Below are positions 59,510 to 64,000 of a stretch of 64,000 nt of DNA, in pieces. The translations under genes were made by a program, and so were the position numbers. The notes below the pieces were generated by a model. That model saw only the letters and a program-made list of their open reading frames with translations, had not been told where the DNA came from and made no database searches. This stretch comes from Orbilia blumenaviensis (lineage: Eukaryota; Ascomycota; Orbiliomycetes; Orbiliales; Orbiliaceae): NCBI GenBank assembly GCA_036872755.1, contig JAVHNS010000015.1, forward strand, positions 186,001 to 250,000, read 5' to 3'. Numbering within the stretch: position 1 is the first letter of the stretch; every line of letters begins with the position of its first letter.

Positions 59510-60657
59510 ATATACGACAGAAGAAAAGTGGTTTTACTTTCTTTATTTACTTTTTACCGACAATATTACTGTTCGCTTTTTTATTTTTATTTTTATTTTT
59601 TTTATTTTCGCATTTCGTTCGTCGGTTCACGAAATTATGAGCATGGTTTCTTTTTTATCTCCAATGGCGTCGACAAGCAGCATGCTTTTTCCCTTCAACC
59701 CCTGCGACTTTTGACATTTGTTTGCCAGCTTTTTCATGCGAGATCTACGACGATCAAGGCCGGAACCCACCCCCAAACAGCGAGCGAGCATTTCTTTTGG
59801 AGTTTGGATCTAATTACTATCCTTTAATTCTCTGCCCTTTCTTCGATTCGCATGTACGAAATTATTTTGGTTGGCCTTTTTTTTTCTTTTACTCGGCTCA
59901 TCATTCCATTTTTGGCCTCAAGTTTATATTTTTAGTTACTATATATGATTATGATTATACGATAGAGGTGGATTTTTTATTAGGAATGATGACAGATCGG
60001 AATGGGGGGGTGTTCAAGTCTGTATCTAATGCTGGCTATAGCTGGCCGAATACAAGAAATTTGGATAACAAATATTTGAAAATCCCATGATAGATAATTG
60101 ATTGCTAGCTGTCGCAAATGTAGATTCTGTGCTACTGTGATTGATTGTCTCGAATGGCATACATACATACCATGACATTGGAAACACAGAGATAGTGACA
60201 TTTCTTGTGAAATCTTTAAGAAATTTTAACTTTCCAGCTCCTATAGCACTGTTGTGCAATTAATTAATGCTGCCCTGGCACATTCCCCCCATCAAATGAT
60301 TATGTCATCACAATGGTGCAAGAATTCAACAAGCTAGGATCAAGCTAGGATCAAGCTCATGCTTCTTGCTGTTGCTGCTGTAATTGTTAGGCCATCTCGT
60401 CCCGGACATAACTGCAAGAAAAAACTGCCGGTCGACGGGAAGCTTCCAAATACCAATTGTTTTCTGCCAAAGGAAAAAAAAACTTGCAATTGAATTGCAT
60501 TTAACATTCCAATCCGTGGGCTTCGCCTCCGAACCACCTGCACACTCTTCATATGCACATTGCATTAGACATACGAACCAAACAGATCCGTACAGAAACA
60601 GGGTTACACATTCCCAATACGGCGAGATATCAGCTGAGCAGCTACCTATAGCTCACT
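59510..60657. other. Intergenic region
   Basis: The T-rich start is the probable 3' UTR of the UIM-motif gene. CAAGCTAGGAT is repeated in tandem at 60330-60351. The end is the promoter of the aldo-keto reductase gene. No gene is seen. Confidence 0.45.
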
Positions 60658-61956
60658 ATGTCGTCTAAAGCAGTTCAGGAGGCCTTTACGGCGAACACAT
60701 GCCTTACCGTCAGTTCCTCCCGTTCTTTTCTTTCCTTTTTTCGGAGGGGAACTCCAGGGACTTCCCTTTGGTCTCCGTTGGTGCATTGGGGAAGTTTAGA
60801 CTAAAATGTGGTGCCTCGGCGTTTAGCTTTCCAATGGACAAAAAATACCACAAATACAACTCGGAGTTTGGGAATCTTATGATGAGGAGTGTTATAATGC
60901 TGTGAAGTGGGCTTTGGAGGTAGTTTTTCCCCCTCTTCCCATGACTTTTGATTTACAGACTTGAAGAGAAAAAGAAGGGATGATGTAACCTGCTCCCCGA
61001 CTACCTCATATCTGAGTCCTCGAACTTGCATGAAAATTTGTTGAATTCGACTGAATACAAATATATATACTAGGCTGGTTATCGAGGGTAGGTTTTCTGG
61101 CGTACATTACATATGCATCATGAATTAAACCGACAATGATTCCCAACAATTTCCTACATTCATAAAAACTCACAAAACTTTTACAGCATCGACTCCGCAG
61201 AATGGTACGAAAACGAAGCCGTCTGCGGCCGCGCCATAAACGAGTATCTAACCGCCACCTCAACCCCTCGCTCCTCAATCTTCTTCACCACCAAACTCCG
61301 CAACAATGTCTCCTACTCCGCCACACGCACCGCCATAAAACGCAGTCTAAAGGAATGTAACCTAGGCTATATAGACCTCTACCTCATCCACGCACCCTAC
61401 GGTGGACCAATGATCCGTGAAGAAATCTACCGCGCAGTGCTCGACGCTGTCAAAGAAGGTGAAGTCATGGGATGGGGGGTAAGTAACTACGGAATCAGAC
61501 ATCTTCAAGAAATCCTCGAAAAGTTCCCAGAACACCCTCCATTAGTGAACCAAATCGAGTTGAACCCGTTTAATACACAATCAGAGATTGTGGAGTTTTG
61601 TAGGCGGAATGGGATTGTGCTACAGGCTTATACGCCGCTTGCAAAGAGTGGGAGGTTTGAGAACGAGGTTTTGAAGGAGGTGGCGGCGGGGTATGAAGGG
61701 AAAAGGAGCGCGGAGGTTATGATCAAGTGGGGTTTACAGGAAGGGTTTGTGAGTTTGCCAAAGAGTGTTGCGGAGGGAAGGATTGTAGGTAATCTGAAGG
61801 GTAGTGAAGGATGGGGGTTGGAGGAAGGGGATATGGTCAAGCTGAGGAGTTTAGATGAGCATTTGGTTACTGGTGAGTTTTATACGAAGTATATTCTCGG
61901 GTATGTGCTAACAAAAATCTGGATATATAGAATGGGACCCGACGGACTGCCCTTAG
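60658..61956 (+). CDS. Aldo-keto reductase
   Basis: Five exons, 60658-60708, 60827-60919, 61074-61087, 61187-61872 and 61931-61956, encode 289 aa. It is a TIM-barrel NADPH-dependent carbonyl reductase of the aldo-keto reductase superfamily. The catalytic tetrad can be placed: Asp55 and Tyr60 in IDSAEWYENE, Lys89 in FFTTKLRNN and His121 in LYLIHAPYGG. Further signatures are GWGVSNYGIRHLQEI, VNQIELNPFN, LQAYTPLAKSG and SLPKSV. The N terminus TLSNGQKIPQIQLGVWES fits the first barrel strand. Exon 3 is a 14-nt micro-exon that completes ALEAGYRGIDSAEW; the last exon encodes only WDPTDCP. No secondary-metabolism genes lie beside it, so the substrate cannot be guessed. The first exon is the least certain, since it rests on splice sites and a good join. 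Confidence 0.88.
61074..61087 (+). other. 14-nt micro-exon of the aldo-keto reductase gene
   Basis: GCTGGTTATCGAGG sits between a TACTAG acceptor and a GTAGGT donor. It encodes AGYR plus two bases of Gly and restores the conserved text before the catalytic Asp. Confidence 0.85.
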
Positions 61957-62077
61957 AGCTCTTAGATTTACCGCAACCTAAAGCCTTTCGTTAATCAGTG
62001 GTATCTATAGAATACAGTAAAAAGAGTAAATTACATAGGAGAGAACATTAATAGTTTTTATTCCGCCATACCCCACG

Positions 62078-63716
62078 TTATAACTCGCGATTTTGAGCTA
62101 ACACCATGCGCCGCATATCCTCCGATTGGTTCAATTTGTAAAATAAATACGAGACCGCCATCAGGAGAAGGATTATCAATAACCCCGAGGGTCCGAGGCT
62201 TTGTGAACAGGACTTAGTCCACCCCAATAGTTTTGAAACAAAACCTAGATCTGAAACTGATTCTTCATCATCCTGCGCTGATCTGTTCCCATTCGTTGAC
62301 TCGGTGGGCTTATGCCCTTGAAGCTCCACTGCATTACAAGTATAATGATTAGTAGATATCATCAATTATATATATTAAGTTATATAGATAGATCGGCGGC
62401 TTTTCCTAGTCTCATGGCAAATTTCCCGTTTCGGTGAGCATAAAAAGAGAGGTGAGAGGTCAATGGAACTTACAAGGTTTCTCCCCGCATTTTGGGCATT
62501 CTAAAGTGTCAAAGTCGCAGTATCGGCAGAACTCCGAGGCGCAAAACTTGCAATCGATATCTGGGGTTCCACGTCCACAGCGTTGCCAGTTCTTAAAACT
62601 GTAGTATTCACAGGTTTCGGAATCGCGGTATTTCCAGAATTCGGAGTAATAAGCAGCGTCTTTGGGTCGACTTTGCGGACTATACCTATTATTATAGATA
62701 ACCATGCCTTGCTTCTCGCAATATTCATATTCTGGATAGAAAGACCGTCGGAAGTTGCAATTCCAGCAGTCTGAAAATAACGCCCGAGTCTCCGGGGGCA
62801 AGCTTTGGAGATCGTCCGCCAGCACTTTTTGTCCATCTTCACTAGGAAATACGCCTTTCAGGCATCGTTCCCAACCCCTTTGGCATCGGTCTCCTAAGAC
62901 GACTGCTATGATAGATATTGAATGTATTTGTTGTATGCTTTTCACGTGCTCGCAACTAAAACTTTCATCGGGCGGCTCATATGTGGCACCCCTATCGAGA
63001 GGGAGCGCAATCGTACCTTTAAAGGGGTATCTACGATGGAGCAAGAAGGCCACAATGTCAAAAGTTTCGCAAAATACGGCGGCCAGGACAATATTATATC
63101 GTTTGGAAAAGGTCCATGATTGGACCTCAAGCTCAAGTTTTGGTAGGACCCGTTGCAAAAACTCCAGAACCACTGTTTCGCCAACAAGCCATAAAATTTT
63201 GCAACACTCATGAAAAGTCAAATCGTTCCAGAGCTCACCATGTTCTAACACTGCTCTTATCGCTATCCCTGAAGGCTGTATAAATGGGTAGAATAGACGT
63301 CGTATGAATTCTTTATTCATATAATCCAACAGCAGACGCAATAAGAACTCCCAGTTGGATGACCTCATGCAGTCATATTGACGCTGGAGACTCTTTGGAG
63401 GTGCAGACCACACAGCTACAAGCTTGGTAGTTAGGCTCAAGGAATGAGTGGACTCCCAGTCGCAAAACCCGTTAGATACTAGGAGCCTTATACTGGGCAA
63501 TTCAAACCGTTTGATAAGGCTGTCCATGTCCCGACTGTAAGATAGTATAACGTCAAGTATCAGCGTTTATCCCCTATGGATCTGGAAATGATCCATAACT
63601 AATAACCGATTATAATCTGCGTTGACACACCTGGTAGTATGATAGCCTTCTTGCAGCAAAAAGCACAGAAATTCTTTAACGCGACTCGATCGTTGATAAT
63701 CTTCGGAAAAATCCAT
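62078..63716 (-). CDS. Unrecognised Cys-rich protein with a C-terminal membrane segment
   Basis: Three exons, 63716-63631, 63534-62474 and 62328-62078, encode 465 aa. No family was recognised. The N-terminal two thirds look helical and repeat-like (LLRLLLDYMNKEFIRRLF, ILWLVGETVVLEFLQRVL, IVLAAVFCETFDIVAFLLHR), perhaps a degenerate ankyrin-type fold. A zinc-ribbon-like Cys region then follows: CWNCNFRR, CKFCASEFCRYC and CPKCGEKP. The last exon adds an acidic linker and a single membrane helix (SGLLIILLLMAVSYLFYKL) followed by 17 residues, as in tail-anchored proteins. The first exon was added because a TTACAG acceptor sits seven bases upstream of the internal ATG at 63527 and joins in frame. 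The gene is convergent with the aldo-keto reductase gene (121 bp between stop codons). Confidence 0.75.
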
Positions 63717-63882
63717 ATATGTCGCTCCAGCTCCCTTCGCGAAGTCAAGCGAGCAACAGAGCGCTTCAATCAGCTAGATTTTGAAGAAGAAAAACTATGG
63801 TCAACAATGCAACAGGAGAGTGACTATGTTATGAGCTGTGGATACTGAAGCTGATTTACGAGACTAGTGAATAGGTACTTAG

Positions 63883-63898
63883 GTACTTAATTAAGTAC
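63883..63898. repeat. 16-bp perfect palindrome
   Basis: GTACTTAATTAAGTAC equals its own reverse complement. It sits within a TACTTA-rich stretch (63875-63906), upstream of the minus-strand Cys-rich gene. Confidence 0.8.
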
Positions 63899-64000
63899 TT
63901 AAGTAGATGGTGCCTGAGCTACTTATGGCTTACTTACCGAGATCGGGTCATTCCATCGCTTTTTGGCAGTAAAACCGAAGCACCCACTGTCGCAGTAATA

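Overview
The window is nuclear DNA of a filamentous ascomycete (Pezizomycotina). The genes have short introns (mostly 50-150 bp) with GTRNGT donors and CTAAC-type branch sites. They encode fungal-type proteins: the Vps4 partner Vfa1, the kinetochore protein Chl4, a fungal RGS protein and a C2H2 factor of a Pezizomycotina family. Seventeen protein genes can be built in 64 kb, so gene density is low. A very large secreted Ser/Gly- and Cys-rich protein and the low density would suit Orbiliomycetes, but that placement is a guess.

Layout. 1.5-8.4 kb: a 998-aa secreted modular protein, a mitochondrial YCII-domain protein and VFA1. 8.4-18 kb: a long gene-free stretch ending in a pyrimidine-rich probable leader. 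18-20 kb: a four-exon C2H2 zinc-finger regulator. 21.6-28 kb: a compact housekeeping block with a TatD nuclease, ALG14, mitoribosomal uL24m and a LACTB2-like metallo-beta-lactamase. 28.5-30.5 kb: a repeat island followed by a broken WD40 gene. 31.4-35.1 kb: CHL4 and a peroxisomal PCS60-type acyl/oxalyl-CoA synthetase. 38-40.3 kb: an eight-exon RUS (DUF647) family gene. 44.9-46 kb: an RGS protein behind a long leader. 46-51.7 kb: gene-free. 51.7-56 kb: a small coiled-coil protein and a TCP11/SOK1 protein. 58.5-64 kb: a protein with UIM-like motifs, an aldo-keto reductase and a Cys-rich protein with one C-terminal membrane segment.

The genes do not form one pathway or a biosynthetic cluster; this is ordinary core genome with gene-poor spacers. 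The most unusual features are: three genes with internal exons of only 13, 13 and 14 nt; acceptor pairs in ALG14 and the TCP11 gene where the upstream choice creates an immediate stop codon; and an island at 28.56-29.45 kb flanked by imperfect 24-bp inverted arms, with a TCACATGA motif found seven times in 2.7 kb around it. No tRNA, rRNA, CRISPR or intact transposase was seen. Exon boundaries were assigned by eye from splice consensus, reading-frame continuity and family conservation.
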